Part shown: positions 1-40,091 of the stretch, in pieces | Numbering within the stretch: the first letter of the stretch is position 1 | How the letters are laid out: each line of letters begins with the position of its first letter | NCBI RefSeq assembly: GCF_020085105.1 | Contig: NC_058051.1 | Coordinates: 23,749,455-23,813,454, forward strand | From: Siniperca chuatsi | Lineage: Eukaryota; Chordata; Actinopteri; Centrarchiformes; Sinipercidae | Direction of reading: 5' to 3' | DNA: 64,000 bases | Program-made: the position numbers and the translations under genes | The notes under the pieces: model-generated | Seen by the model: only the letters and a program-made list of their open reading frames with translations | Databases searched by the model: none | What the model was told of the DNA's origin: nothing

Positions 1-973
1 ACAGTAGCCATGCATGTACTGTGTATCTGTGTGTATGTAACACAGTAAAAGCTTGTTCTGGCATACCAGTGTTGTTGGCACAAATATGACAAAAAAGTTA
101 TGTTCATGGATAATTAGCTACTGATTAATGAGGAATGGTGTCTTTATCATTGAATATAAATGTGCAATATGAGTACAATTTTATTAGACTTTAAAAAATC
201 CAATAATTGATTAATCGATCTACAGAAAATTCGTCGCCTAATAATGATTAATCGTCACTTTCCAAGCCTTTGCTGGTTTCAGCTTCTTAAATGTAAGCTG
301 TTTTTTCTCTGTTTTACATGATTGTAAATAAATATCTTTAAGTTTTGGACTTAAAACGAAGCAATATGAAGCTTGGGTTCTGGGAAATTGTGAAAAGACA
401 TTTATTCTATTGACTAAAAATAAATAAATGATTGCAGATTAATCGGTACTGAAAATAATCGTTAGCAGGCCTAAACTTTATATGTAAGGGGTTAAGTGGT
501 GAATGAAAACACCTCAAGCAAACAAGTGAATTAAGCAGTAATGTTTTGCTTCATGTCATCTTTGTCCTGCATTATTTATTGCTGTAGTTTGACATAAAAG
601 TCCATGTCCCAGTTTTACTGTGACTCATGAATACAACTTGGTTAACGAGTTTAGCTTTGAATGCAGAGATGTTTACAGCTGAAGGGATAATATGAGTCAG
701 AAATGAGTGCAAGGACCCACTCTCATCTGCCTCCAATGTTGCCTCTGATTGGGCTTTTATTGGCATTTCTTTGATTTGCGTTGGCTTAGTTTAGTGATGT
801 GAGAATCATAAATGAGTAAATAGATGCAATGATCTTATAAACCACAAATCAGGAGTCCGGAGATATCAGAAGCAATTAATAAGCCACATTATTTTACTTT
901 ATGGTCACACACTTTGGGGAAAACTGTTGGCCTAATTCTGTCCAAGTGTACATGAACCTCTTTGTCTGTGCAG
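1..973. other. upstream non-coding DNA or intron of tafa4
   Basis: Apart from the repeat at about 195-478, I see no gene. The missing first codons of tafa4 could be here or before the window; no exon with a start codon and a donor in the right phase stood out. Confidence 0.5.
195..478. repeat. repeat family B copy 1 (ATTAATCG-type)
   Basis: Starts gattaatcgatctacagaaa and ends gattaatcggtactgaaaat; internal text (ggtttcagcttcttaaatg, gggaaattgtgaaaagacat) recurs in six other places in this window. It looks like a short non-autonomous inverted-repeat DNA element of teleosts. Confidence 0.7.
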
Positions 974-6289
<5,316 letters not shown>

Positions 6290-6896
6290 CAAGACAGACG
6301 CTCCATCTAATCAGAACAAGCCCGTCCTGGCCTGCACAGTCACCTTAACTAACACTGGACTCTGAGGACAGTGAACGCCCCGTCAGATAGACCAAAGAAC
6401 AATATAGATTTAATTAGATATCTCTGGTCTGAGCTTTAAACTGCAGGAACTCATTACTTTAATTTCTTTTGGCTTGAACACAATTTTGGTTGGGGTTAAT
6501 CCCATGGAGTGGACAATTTATTAGCAACTGATTTAAGATAAAATGACGCAGCACCTTTTTCCAGTCTAAACAGGCAGCTACTGCAAACGTCTGTATCATT
6601 GTTTCAGTACTTGATATGCTGAGCACATTGTGATGCACTCAATCAAAGTTTGGATGGGCCTGTTGGCAGACACTTAAAAAGAGATTTTGTGGATTTTCAG
6701 TAGGCAGAATGTGAATCCAGTCAGTGGCTTGTGACTCTCTCTGCCGATCAAAGCAGAAGACCACAAATACTGAGAAATTTATGATTGTGTAGCATTTGTA
6801 GACTATGCTGTCCCGTAAACTTACTCTGAGCTTTGTAAAGAGGTCAGATCCCTTTGGACTTCTTCTTACCACAAAGAGGCACTCTCACAAACATGC

Positions 6897-6900
<4 letters not shown>

Positions 6901-6948
<48 letters not shown>
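6901..6948. repeat. (AC)n microsatellite
   Basis: About 24 uninterrupted AC units. Overlapping open frames encoding His-Thr or Cys-Val runs are artefacts of this tract. Confidence 0.95.
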
Positions 6949-8127
6949 GGTTGCTTTTCGACTCCGCTGGTTGGACAGGCCACCACCTGCAAGGCTGTGA
7001 TGGCATGCACACAAGCATGAAGCTCTGATGCAAAACAAGAACTGTTTGAAATGCTAATCATGTGGAGAAAGGGAAAAGAGAAGAGAAGAGGAGCTTCTTT
7101 ACTGTTGAGAGTATTTACATCATGCTTTTGTTTGTCCCTCTAAACTGAGTGCTCCTGTGGAGGGAACTCCGCTTATAGTAATGATGGGAAACATTGGATA
7201 TTCTCTGCCTTGAAGCAAATTGTAGTCACTAACAAAATACAATGTTTACTGTTATTACCACTTCATCAGTTTTCCTCTTACATGAATAATATTCCTTCTG
7301 AACCCACCCTGATTGCCTCTCTTTTATCTCTTGAGTTCAGTCAGACACTTTGCATTTTACCTTTGCAATGAAGAGACATTTTATAATAACACAAATACAA
7401 CAACAGCAAATCATCCCAGCTGAGGCATCAGACTCGTATGAATCCCACATGCTGTGCTAGTTGAAAACAGCTGAATTCTAAGCAGTTTGCTCAACATTTA
7501 CTTAACGCAATTATGCATAATGATTGTTTTGGTAGTGACAAGATTTGACACTGAGCTGTCATGCGGTCCAGGGCAATTTATGCATGGCTTTGCAAACATT
7601 CAAGTTCTAATTATTATTTAATGTTAGCAGTGCTGTGAATGTCGTCAAAATGGTAAAATTGTGTAATTTTAAGATTCATAGAATGATAATAATGATATCG
7701 AATGTGTTGGATATTTTAGAAATCCCCTCCTTTTAATCAATGATGTCATCCACTTGTAGAGAATAGAGTAATGCCTTTGGCAATGAATGAAACTTTTGTA
7801 GATTCACTGAAAGCTTATCACAGAACAAGTTGTGATTCTGTTCATGGGCTTCATAAACAGCAGCGTCTCCATCATAACTACTGTATGTGTCATATTGTAG
7901 CTACTTTTAGAAACCCACCAGATGCTTGTGATGCAGCTGACTACAGTATTATAAACATGATCTGACACAGTAGTCAGTAGGAAGATGGTGGTTCAACATA
8001 CTGTTTACTAAAGACCTCAGTTGTACAGTGCTACAGTGAACTGCATTTAAACCGCAATTAATCAGTATTATTTCAGAATATTCAGACCAGATGCATAACT
8101 CAACATATAACTCCACTATTTAAACAA

Positions 8128-8350
8128 TCTTTCAAGCAAAAATGCCAAAAAACATTCTCTGGTCCCATCTCAATTGTCATTTGCAGCTTTTCTTTGTCTC
8201 AGTATCTTTAGGTTTTGGAGTGTCGGTCAGACAAAATATGCAATCTGAAGACATCACCTTGGGTTTCAGGAAATCATGACGGGCATTTTATTCTCTGACA
8301 ATCTTTCGACCAAACGGTTAATCGAGAAAAATAATTGGTAGGTTAACAAC
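8128..8350. repeat. repeat family B copy 2 (partial)
   Basis: Shares ctttaggttttggagtgtcg, cagacaaaatatgcaatctg and ggttaatcgagaaaaataat with the other family B copies. The left end is degraded. Confidence 0.65.
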
Positions 8351-9683
8351 CAAGAAATATTTGAATATTTTTAACCTCTCTGTACAAATGGATTTAGATT
8401 GGTATATTGTTAAAGATGCTTTTCAGTCACTAATTTAACTTCTCAAGCTTGGACTGAAAAGTTTACACAGAGGAGTAAGATTTAACATATTATTGCAAGT
8501 TAAACTCAGGAGCTGGTTGGGCTTCTCTTGAACTCCAGCAGTAGTCTTATCACCTAGTCTTGTTCATTGAACCATTCCCCACCTTGTATTTATGTATTCA
8601 TATTTTACGGAAATGCAAAGCTCATTGAAGTGGAAGGTCCCAAGATTCCCTGAAATCTGAGTAGACCTGGACAAGAAAGCTTTGGAATTCCTGTACACTG
8701 TACACAGTATATATTGTACTGTCATGGTTGTATATTGTCTGTAACATAATGTGCTGCCACCTTTATGGCCATATTTTGTCAAATAAGAGATTTTGTTTTT
8801 CAGATTCTCAACAACAGCAAACTTTTTGGAATTAGGTAAAATCTTTTAAACCCTAGTGGGGTTTATGTCAGTGATGACAGCGCGCATCCTAAAATTTGTG
8901 CCTGTATTTCTAAAATACCAGCAGCGCTCACAACTTTCTTTTTCTGATTAATTTTCAAAGGAGTTGGTGTGACATTCATTAGCTGACTTTCAGATGTGTC
9001 TTAGATAAACTCTGTGATTTATACACACTCACACAGATTCTTAGAAAAGTTTAAGAAAGCTGTGCAGTACTGCTTTTATCTATAAAATAACCTTAAAGCC
9101 AGTGAAAAGAGCTTTATCTCTGTTCTTCAGTACAAATTGAGTATAAACCCTCTGAGCACCTGTCATAATACATGGCTTTAAAAACAAAAATTCAAAATGA
9201 AAGCAGCCAAAATAAGGTAATTAAGATAGGAGTTATAGGATCCTCACTCTTAGCTGGAACATGTTGCACACAAGAAAGGGGCAGAAATGCGGCACCTCAC
9301 AACAGATGAACAGAAGATTGAATAAATTCTCAATTTTCTCCATTTCATCCACAAAATAAGACAGAGATAACCTCAATTCAGAGATATTATTTACATAGGT
9401 TTGAACATTTCTTTAGACTTGATTCTCATAAGTCAACCCAGTCACAAATAACACATTTCAGGCAGCTTATTTGATATCAGTTTGCAAGTGATATGTGGCG
9501 GGGAACCTTCCGTTTCTTGTGACTGTCTATTGGGGACAGTAGTTCATGTTCACTAATAGAAAATAAACTGTCCTGGGGCACATGAAAAACATAATGGAAA
9601 TGCTGTTCTATTCCCCTTTAACAACTTTTTCCTCATCTGGAGTTGACACTTGTAATAAAAAATGTAAACACAATTCTCCTTGT

Positions 9684-9686
<3 letters not shown>

Positions 9687-9726
<40 letters not shown>

Positions 9727-9755
9727 TGCTTGTGCGCGCGCGCACGCGCGTGTGT
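9687..9755. repeat. (GT)n microsatellite with GCGCGC core
   Basis: A run of GT units followed by tgcgcgcgcgcacgcgcgtg. The alternating purine-pyrimidine tract is about 70 bp long. Confidence 0.9.
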
Positions 9756-10219
9756 CTGAACAAATTAGCCTTCTTTTACTGCAGGCAACTATAGGCGACT
9801 GAGAGCAATACACTGAAAGTAGTTTGGTTATGGATGAGAGGTTTCATCTATTTGCTTTGACATAATGCATACATACTATCTAATAGACATGACTTTTTTG
9901 CATAATTAAAACAGAGAGCTGAACAATTACACTTTAATGAACAAACATTAATTGGACAATATTAATGTTATCGGCTGTGTGTGATGTATTCATATCCATT
10001 CATGCCTCATGGCTGCATTTTACATTAATGAAACTAACACTGTTAGTTGCTGCCCGTACAGGGAGGAGAGAGACATTGCCGATACTGCACTGAAAATCAT
10101 TCTATATGTTGCAGAATGTGTAAATTGTATACATTTATTGTTTAAAGGTTTTTCTTTTATTTCTGGCACAATGTGAAAAAAGTCTAATTGATCTCACATA
10201 ATAAGGTTTCATTTCACTG

Positions 10220-10680
10220 GTTTTACACACAATTTGTGGTTTTACCTGTGGTTCAGTGCAGGACTATTACTATTTCTTCCTGGAGTCTTGTCGTTGCTGT
10301 GGTTTCCAGGCAACCAGCAGGGACTCCAGGAAGTCACTGCATCTGGCCAAGAAAGAGTCTTGCACACAACCTTCTGAACTACAAATTGTTATTTTTACAC
10401 TTAGGTTTTTGTATAAATTAAACAAGCAAAATATAATGTATTGTTTAGTGAGCTTTAGAGATGCTGGTAGGCGGGTTTTGTTACTTTCGGACAGAGCGAG
10501 GGTAGCTATTTCCCTCTGTTTCCATTTCCTGGTTTTTATGCTAAGCTAAGATAACCATCTGCTGACTCTTGCTTCATACTTAACACACAGTCATCAAAGT
10601 GGTATCGATCTTCTCATCTAACTCTCATTAAGAAAGTGAATGAGTGCACGTCCCAAAATGTCGAACTATTCCTTTATAGA
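10220..10680. mobile_element. repeat family C copy 1 (interior plus right arm)
   Basis: Includes ctggagtcttgtcgttgctg, gagctttagagatgctggta, ttatgctaagctaag and the right end caaaatgtcgaactattcct. These match the right arm of the copy ending near 15.95 kb. The left arm is missing. Confidence 0.7.
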
Positions 10681-11826
10681 TTGGGACTAAATTAGGACAA
10701 GGAAGCATCAATAAAATCATTATGTTATATTTTTTCAGATGGAACCCCTCTATGTTCCAGGGCGTGATCTTCACACCACTAACGTTTAACTTCTCACCTC
10801 AAAGAGTTTTGGATTACATTTATCTTTATAATTAAATATAAGTTTTTGTGTTTTTTAATAAGCCAAAAATATCTTTTTATGAGCAACATATTTTCCCACC
10901 TAAAAACTTATCCTTCCATTGCAGAATGTTTCCCATATTTTAGGGACAAATAAGGACAAAGGTGTAAATCCATGACTAGAACCCTATCCTCTTTAGGGTC
11001 TCAACTTTCATACTATGTGCCCTCACAGGACACTGTTCAGCGCGGGTCATGTGTTCAACCTTCACATTAGGGCAGCCTAATTTCTTAAACTATTTTTAAA
11101 GTGTCTTGTATGGGTAATTGTGATTTACTGTCAGTCTCCATTAAAGTCAACCGTAAGGGTGAGGCCAGAGTGTTGAGGAAGAAAATAACCTACAGCAAGA
11201 CACCATAGTGAGGAGGAAGGATTGGACACGAGTCGGCCGCTGCTCATTTCAAGTCCTTCGCCTCAACAGATGACGCTCACATTATGTCATTGTCCGTCAT
11301 TAAAACAAACAAGCAAATACAAATCTCAGACAGACAGTTTCTTGGTGATAAACACAATAGTATCCCTTTCTAAAAATGTTGAAGGACAGACATGAATGAG
11401 TGGATCTTACTCATTTCGTTGTTAACATTATGTACTTTCAGTCCTTTCTAAAGTCAAACCTTTTTATGTTCAAGGCTGAGAAATTAGAAACCAAACTACC
11501 AGCCTGGATGAAGTTGTTAGTATTCATTAGCAGCGCAACTTCAACTCATTTTCAGCTTTTTCAGAGATAAGATTTTCAGCCTGCAATTCCAATATAGGAA
11601 TAATAAGAGCACACAGCCCTCTCATGCAGCCTGGAGGCACTTCCATGTAATGGTAAGTCTGTTCAGCTCCACAAAGCTGAACTATAATACCAAACCTATT
11701 TTTGCATACCTGTAGTTATTGTGTACTATATGCTGTGTTGTTCACAATAGCTTGACAAAAGGCAGGGGGAGCTCATCTTTAATTCAAGGCAGGCTCACAC
11801 AGAGATAAATCCTCTTCCCACTTATA

Positions 11827-11870
11827 AGGGGGGGGGGGGTAAGTATTCATCTCCAAGTATTCATCTCTCT
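11827..11870. repeat. G-run and short tandem duplication
   Basis: A run of about 12 Gs is followed by two copies of a 14-bp unit (aagtattcatctcc, aagtattcatctct). Confidence 0.75.
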
Positions 11871-14823
11871 ATTCAGCAATTATTTAGCCTACCTGTATCA
11901 TCTGCAATTTCAGAGAAGGATTCAATTTCATGTTTCCGTTAGGCATTTAGGTGATGCTCTTACCCAGAACTGATCCACTTCACTCCAGCGCACAACATAT
12001 GGCCGACACACACGTGTCACGTTCATTTCCAAACCATCACGTCAGGTTCTCAGCAGGTCACACCCTATTTTAATTTACCACACTAGGAAACTTAACATTT
12101 TGTTGTATTCTGTCTTCATGATGCAGTGTGATTCAATTAGAAAACAATTTTTAGCCCTCTGATTTAATTATTCTCACATTTGTCAGCATGAAAATCTGTA
12201 AAAACATCCCTACAAAAACACAAAATGTCAGCTGAGTGCCTCAGCATCGGTCTGACATAATTTGATATAACCCGGTGCAACAGACACTGTGCCTGTGTCA
12301 TTGTAAATCTGTCTTTGTTTGCTTTGTGTGATCAAGTTGTTATTCCTTTGTGAGGACCTAACGGCATGAAAGGCCTGGTGTTCTCTGCATGAATCATTTA
12401 GATGAAAGCCTGAGGAGGAGGGGGAAAGGAGCACGAGGCACCTGATGTCAACTTTAATTAGAATCCAGTTTAGTCCGCGTTACCTTGACTTTGAAATCCA
12501 AGAATCCTGCAGGGGCAGTGGAGACAGTTCTCGGTTACAGGATGTGATTAGACTGGGTAATTTTGCCGATTGCTTGATGCCACAGAAAACAACTGCGAAG
12601 AGAAGTTAGCAACTTTTACGTTGTTAAATTCTTAGTGTATACTGTATATGTGTGTACCTTGCAGTTTCTCGTGTGTAGTCTAGCTTTTGCAACAGCCATG
12701 CAGTTAATTTTATACACTACTAATAAAAAGGCATCTTCTCTCAAGCATATCGGTGTGTGGGGAGTTTGTCTTGATAGGAGTTATTTCACACTTTATCATC
12801 ATATCCTGTTGCTTTAAGTTGCACCTTGATATTCATGGAAACAGAGTAGCGACTTCCAAGTGCAGAGAATGGAGCATGACTAGACTGTCTGAGTGTTTTG
12901 AATGAAATGTGTTCTTCAGAACAAACCCATGGGAGCCTCAATTCCCAGGACGTCCCTGGTGCATCATAAAAAAGAAGTCAGGGCACATCATCATCACTTG
13001 TGTCTTATTTCTCACTGTTCTGCAGCTTGACGTGAGACATCAGAGCCTAAAGCGGCAGCCCAGAGAGCCACTCCGACGACTGACAGAAAATGAGATGCTG
13101 CTTGCTGCCTTGTTGCACATATTATGCCCATTTAGCGATCCCATGTTGGACAGAACATTATTTCAAATGCTAGTTCAAATTGCGATAGCCTGAAGCAAAT
13201 AAACCAAGACCTAAACAGCATTTTCGTGTATTCATGCAGCAATGTGTAGACAAATGGTGTAGGCCTAATTTCAGCACAATGGATGATGGACATGTGCTGT
13301 AATTTGGCATCTGTGTTTATGCAGCACGATCCACAGCACAGATGGAGCCAACAGACAACAAGTGCAAGGGCAGAAACACAGCGGGTAAACAGTGAATACA
13401 TGCCATTCAGATGCCTATTGATTCTCATTTGATCCCTAATACAACTACACCTGGATTTGCAGTACAATGTCCTCCTTCTAATGGTTGTCTCATCAAAGTT
13501 CTTAACTGAGTCAAATTCACACTCCGTATCCTTCTGTTTCACTTGCTTATGCACTGTATTTTTGTATAGTGGATTTCTTTCATAAGTCTTTCTAAAAAGC
13601 TGACATGTATACTGGGTTTGGGGTTTTGACAGCTCCATTTGTGATCTCGGCACACCATACTTCACTCTAATTCTGTCACATACAAGCGTTCCTTATGCAA
13701 ACTTATGGGAAAAGTCAAATCCTTATTTATTTCACCTGTTATACAGCAGCAGGTTCTATCTTCAGAGGTATTTTTGTGACCCAACAGATTTCTCGACAGA
13801 AAGATGAAATATTTGCCCGGAGGCAAAACCAATGGACAGACTGCGCCAGTCACTGCCGCGGCCTGTGCAATGGACTTAGCGCATGTTCTAGAGAAGAAGA
13901 AGAGTGAGCGGAGCCACACAGTCTGTGAAAGTATTGGATTTAAACACTGGTTTCACCATGGACGACCATTCTATCTCTTAGGGTAGAAAGCAGACATCTG
14001 TGAGATCACGAAAATGCATTTGAGGAAGCAGCATGCTTCTGGATAACGGGTAAAAAACTATGTTTCGGGAAACATTAGGGAATGCTATGTGACCGAACCA
14101 CGGAGTAACGTTCGGAGTGCTGAGGTAAAAATGGGACGGGGATTTTGAGTGACTCACGGGAGCTGTCATTGTTGAATGCTACCAAAAATAATCACTGTTT
14201 TATCTTCAAAATGACAAGGTGCTCAAATTTCACTAGCAGTTACAATAGCAGATACCCAGTATCACATCATATCAGAGAAACCGATAAAAGAAATGCTTAA
14301 ATAAACTGTGTAAGAGGATAGTGAAACAGAGGCTCTCTATTCTTGATCCAAACATTGATGAATTTGGCAGATCATGGTGCAAATAGGTCAGATGGTGAGA
14401 CAAAATTCTTTAAAAGTTTAAAAGCAGATGACATTAAAGGAAAATAAAAAAATATCAATCATTTATATTTTTATCTCATGAATGGGAGAACTGGTGCATT
14501 TGAATGAATAGACAAGCAAGCAAAGCTGAATATTAAGTAAACTTTAATTTTTCCAGAAGATAGATGACATCCCTCACAGCACTAACAGTCACCCAGAGTT
14601 CCTCCTGGAATAACTCCCTAGGGGCAGAGGCTGTGAAAGCAATAGCCAGTCTCCCACTGTGATACTGCATCAAAGTGTCATCTGTGTGTGTAATCGTTCT
14701 TAGCTTTATATACCTGTGTGTATAGAGAGCAAGAGTAACTCCAGGTAATAACCTGGGTGTCAGGCTTAAAGATACAAGTCTGAAGGGGGTGAATGAGATG
14801 TTTTCGGTTGAGATGATTAGGAT

Positions 14824-15955
14824 TAAAGAAATAGTTTGACATTTTGGGAAATACAGTTATTCGCTTTTTTGCCGAGAGTTAGATGAGAAGACTGACACTA
14901 CTCTCATATTTGTCTATTAAATGTGAAACTATAGCCAGGAGACCATTAGCTTAGCTTAGCATAAAGACTGGGAACGGGGAAGCTCGCCTGGCTCTGTCCA
15001 AAGATAAGAAAATCCACTTACCAACACCTCTAAAACTCACTAATTAACATTATTATTATCATTGTTATATCTCGTTTGTTCAATCCGTACAAAAACCAAA
15101 GTGTACTGGCAAGTTCACAATGACGACAAGACTCCAGGAAGTCACTGCTCCAAGCCAAGAAATAGAGAACCATAATCGTGACGTGATGTCCAGGCTAGCC
15201 TCCATTCCACTAGCTTCTGTAACTCAACATAATCTCTCCTTCAGCATTTCTTTCATCGGACTTCCTGTTCTTGGGTTTTACTATCCATATTCTGTGTCAT
15301 ATTATCCACTACAGCACCCTATTAGAAACAGCTACCTTGGCAATTTTAATAAACTTAAACCACAATACTTTGAGAACATACAAAAACCACAGCTCCTGTG
15401 AAAATTTACCGGTGTGGTTTTCTGGGAAACATATTCATTAAATGCCTCTAAAAACAGAAATGTTGAATAAACAACAACATTAGATCTTTTTTGTAATTAC
15501 CATCTTCATCTAAGCATATGGAGTTAACCACATAGATTAGGTTAGATTTTTAGTTATTTGCATGTCAGTATGATTTTGAATGAGGTTTTCTTACTTCTGA
15601 AAAGAACCCTGAAGTTCCGGTTTCACTTTGGCTCTCTATACTTCGACTGATTACCTTCTGTAAAACCACAACTTGCCATTTTCACACTTTGGTTTTTGTT
15701 GCATTAAACAAATGAGACATAACATGTTAACTAGTGAGCTTTAGAGGTGCTGGTAGGCGGATTTTTTTTTACCTTGTACAATGTTTCCCCTTGTTTCCAG
15801 TCTTTATGCTAAGCTAAGCTAACCGTGGCCTGGCTCCCACTTTATATTTACCGTACAGACATGACAGTGGTATTAATTTTCTCGTGTAGCTCTCAGCAAG
15901 AAATCAAACAAGCACATGTCCCAAAAATATTATAAAGAGTACAGTCTAGACCTGC
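14824..15955. mobile_element. repeat family C copy 2 (long inverted-repeat element)
   Basis: The left arm (gtttgacattttgggaaata, gagttagatgagaag, ccattagcttagcttagcat, gcctggctctgtccaaag) begins at about 14830. An inverted partner arm runs from about 15660 to 15940 (accacaacttgcc, gagctttagaggtgctggta, tttatgctaagctaagct). The two arms enclose a non-coding centre. No transposase is seen. Confidence 0.7.
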
Positions 15956-16032
15956 TCTATGGGAAAAGTGCAATGAGATAACTTCTGTTACGAACTGGCG
16001 CTATATAAATAAAATTGAATTGAATTGAAAAT
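15935..16032 (+). repeat. teleost interspersed repeat with ATTGA tail
   Basis: It runs gagtacagtctagacctgct ... gaactggcgctatataaata and ends in repeated attgaattga units. The same sequence occurs in reverse complement at 32229-32400. The ggcgctatataaata plus (ATTGA)n tail is a common 3' end of fish retroposons; the class is inferred. Confidence 0.65.
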
Positions 16033-16966
16033 GTCAATCACTTTTCTTAAAGCAGCGGTTTAACTATTTTAGCATCAAATTGTATTCAGATTTGTGATTA
16101 CTATGATTTAACATTGGTAACTGACATCTGTGAGGGCAGTAGCAAGGATGCACTCACATTAGGTACAGGAACAATGACTTTAATGAAATTTCAGCACATT
16201 TCAATAGATGGCTTCATATGTACTATATCATCATTTGAATGATTTGACACAAATAAGGCATTTCAAGTATCGAAACATTTCAGTATACTGGTATCACATT
16301 TTTGGTGAATCAATCAGTTTCAGGGTAGCTGACACGTTACCAAATTCAACTGGTAAAGCCATTTAAGAGGTGATCAAAGGCATACAAGTACCATACAAAC
16401 AAATGGTAAAATTTACATAATCAAGACACACAAGCTGTGTTTGTAAAACATCTCTCTCACAATGCATCTATTTCATCTTAATGTCACACCCTTGAACTCA
16501 TCAAACTTTGGCTGTGTTGGGCTTTGTGGGCAACAAGAGGGAAGATTAAGACTGCATTCAGGGATTCGAATGATTGTTTTTCACCACCACCATAAATAAA
16601 GTTCATGTACACAAGAAAGGACAAACAATTTATGTACAATATTTTCCTCTTACAATATTTAAAAAAAAAGAAAAACCTGAGGGCTGTCAACTACTGTACT
16701 TGCTCATCCCATGTCTTTTGATGTATTCCTGTCCTGTTTGGTGCTTTGTAGTGAACATCTCTTTTACTGATGTCTGAGGAGGGACGTCAGATGCTCTCCA
16801 GATATTAATGCAAATGTCTAGACATTCACATTCCATCTCAAAGTTGGAAAGAAATGATGAAAATATATTCATTACAAGGTTATGATGAAGTTCCCCGCAG
16901 GTAGCTTGGAGCGTCAGTATTTTCAGTAGCCTTGAGCAGGATGTGCTTTATGTATTCTACATCTTT

Positions 16967-38512
<21,546 letters not shown>

Positions 38513-39783
38513 CTGCTAAGGGCCGACAGAGGTGGAGTCAAAAATACATCATGTTCTCAACCTATGACCTCAACCCCCCAAAACACACACACTTCCGGAG
38601 TCATAAGCAAAATAAATAAAATTTTAAGATTTTGTACAAGCACTCCAGTCTATAATTGGCCTTAACGCTCCTCAGTTGAGTCTTTTAGTCATCGGAATTT
38701 ATCATTAGCATGATTATATAAGTATGAGTTCTTCACTGTTTTGTCTTCCTAGTTTGCCCTGTCTTGTCCCTGAGCCACAACGCTGCAAATGTGGAGTGAT
38801 CCCTGGGGAGTTTTTCCCATGCAGCAGAGATTTCCCCTGACAGGCTGACTCCCTTCAACTCCCGAGCTGTGCTCCTGCCTCAAAACCAAAATCAAACTTA
38901 AAGAAAGATAAGATTTTGCAAGAAGCTGGCTGCCGAGGCTTTTCTGTATCTGTCAGAATAATGTGACAGTGACACAGCAGTAATAGGAATCAAAAGCCTT
39001 GTAATGTTTCACCATGCTGTTTAGATAAGAAAAGAGAAAAAAAAAGAAACGGAACAACAGCAAGGAATGCTCCTGGTCATAGGAGAAGGGTGGCTGTGAA
39101 GGAAATCTATGAAGGAAAAATACAAAATGTTTCAGCCCTAAAATCGTTTCACAACAGTTTTATTCACAGCAGCAAACTGTCAACAAGGATAAGATCATTA
39201 ACCATCTTTTTGAAAGCATTAATTCATATCATGACCTATTTATAACATTTATGAAATATATTTAGATTTAATTTCTTTATGACATGATTTAAACATGATT
39301 GATGAAACTTGAATTTTCAAGTGCATAAAAACTTTTATCAAACCTTAGGAAGAAAAATGTGTATTGCATCAATTAATACTATTAAGGTTATACATTCTGC
39401 ATTCTCCAGATTCTACTCATTTTAACTGCAGAATACTTTTCAGTCTTTTCACATATTCATTGTGCTTTTAAGCATCTAAAGTAGCAATAAAATAGTTCAG
39501 AATATAGCTAAATGGCTAAATAAACATCTTAAATGAAATTGCAAGTCTGCATATAATAAATATTAAATAATATCAAGGCATTAGATCAAATAAAAATACA
39601 TTTTGTTTATCGCAACAATATGCCACAGAGTACAATTATATTATATGCAGATTTCACATTTAAATCCAAACTGATTTTTATAGTAAATGTAGGCTATGAT
39701 TTGCCAGTTTTATGCAAAAAGCTAAATCTCTTGACAATGACATGATTTATTTTTTGCCCAGAGTAGGAAGAAGAAAATCTTAC
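38513..39783. other. tafa1: presumed 5' intron of tafa1
   Basis: Between the inferred 5' UTR exon donor and the start-codon exon; AT-rich, no repeat or exon seen. Confidence 0.4.
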
Positions 39784-40055
39784 CTGAGCAACCCAACAAA
39801 GAGTATATAAATATCTCAACAGAATGACATAAATCCATCCATAATGCTGCTCATGTTGATCCCATCCAATAACTCTGAATTTGGCTCGAGGAGGGAACTC
39901 CACTGACTCTGCCTCCCTGTTCCACACTTTGATAGCAACAGTCCAGTGATTTAGAAATGACCGTCAAGCCGGAGTCAGGAAATAGATTTACAGCTCTTTC
40001 AATTCCACCTTTGAAATATCACTGCTTCCCCTTGAGGAGCTGCTCCCACTGACAC
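39784..40055 (-). other. tafa1: inferred 5' UTR exon of tafa1
   Basis: On the minus strand a perfect splice donor, TTGCTCAG|GTAAGATTTT, has its GT at 39783-39782, 1.27 kb upstream of the start-codon exon and in the right orientation to splice into 38512. A TATA box 25-30 bases upstream of about 40050 would set the transcription start. The exon boundary at 39784 is seen; the start and non-coding status are inferred. An open frame crosses it but shows no TAFA similarity. Confidence 0.5.
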
Positions 40056-40077
40056 TGAATTCATTTGTCCCTTCGCA

Positions 40078-40091
40078 TTTATAGGCACGTG
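40078..40091 (-). promoter_or_regulatory. TATA box and E-box upstream of tafa1
   Basis: Read on the minus strand the sequence is CACGTGCCTATAAATGCG: a palindromic E-box CACGTG (40091-40086) followed directly by TATAAA (40083-40078). It lies just upstream of the inferred 5' UTR exon and its splice donor. The position and strand fit a core promoter; function is inferred. Confidence 0.45.

Larger units (their letters stand above)
6290..16966. other. tafa4-tafa1 tail-to-tail intergenic region
   Basis: It contains the 3' UTRs of both genes (ends undetermined), microsatellites, a family B remnant at 8.1 kb, two family C elements and a JK-type repeat at 15.9 kb. No gene is recognised. Confidence 0.6.

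Noticed and set aside
901..973. ATG at 901 (or 952) as the tafa4 start
   Set aside because: It would place about 7-24 unrelated residues before the signal core and ignore a strong acceptor ending at 973; kept only as an alternative.
6805..7038. Open frames on both strands over the AC tract
   Set aside because: They encode only His-Thr or Cys-Val runs from the microsatellite. The same applies to frames at 9553-9813 and 22320-22816.
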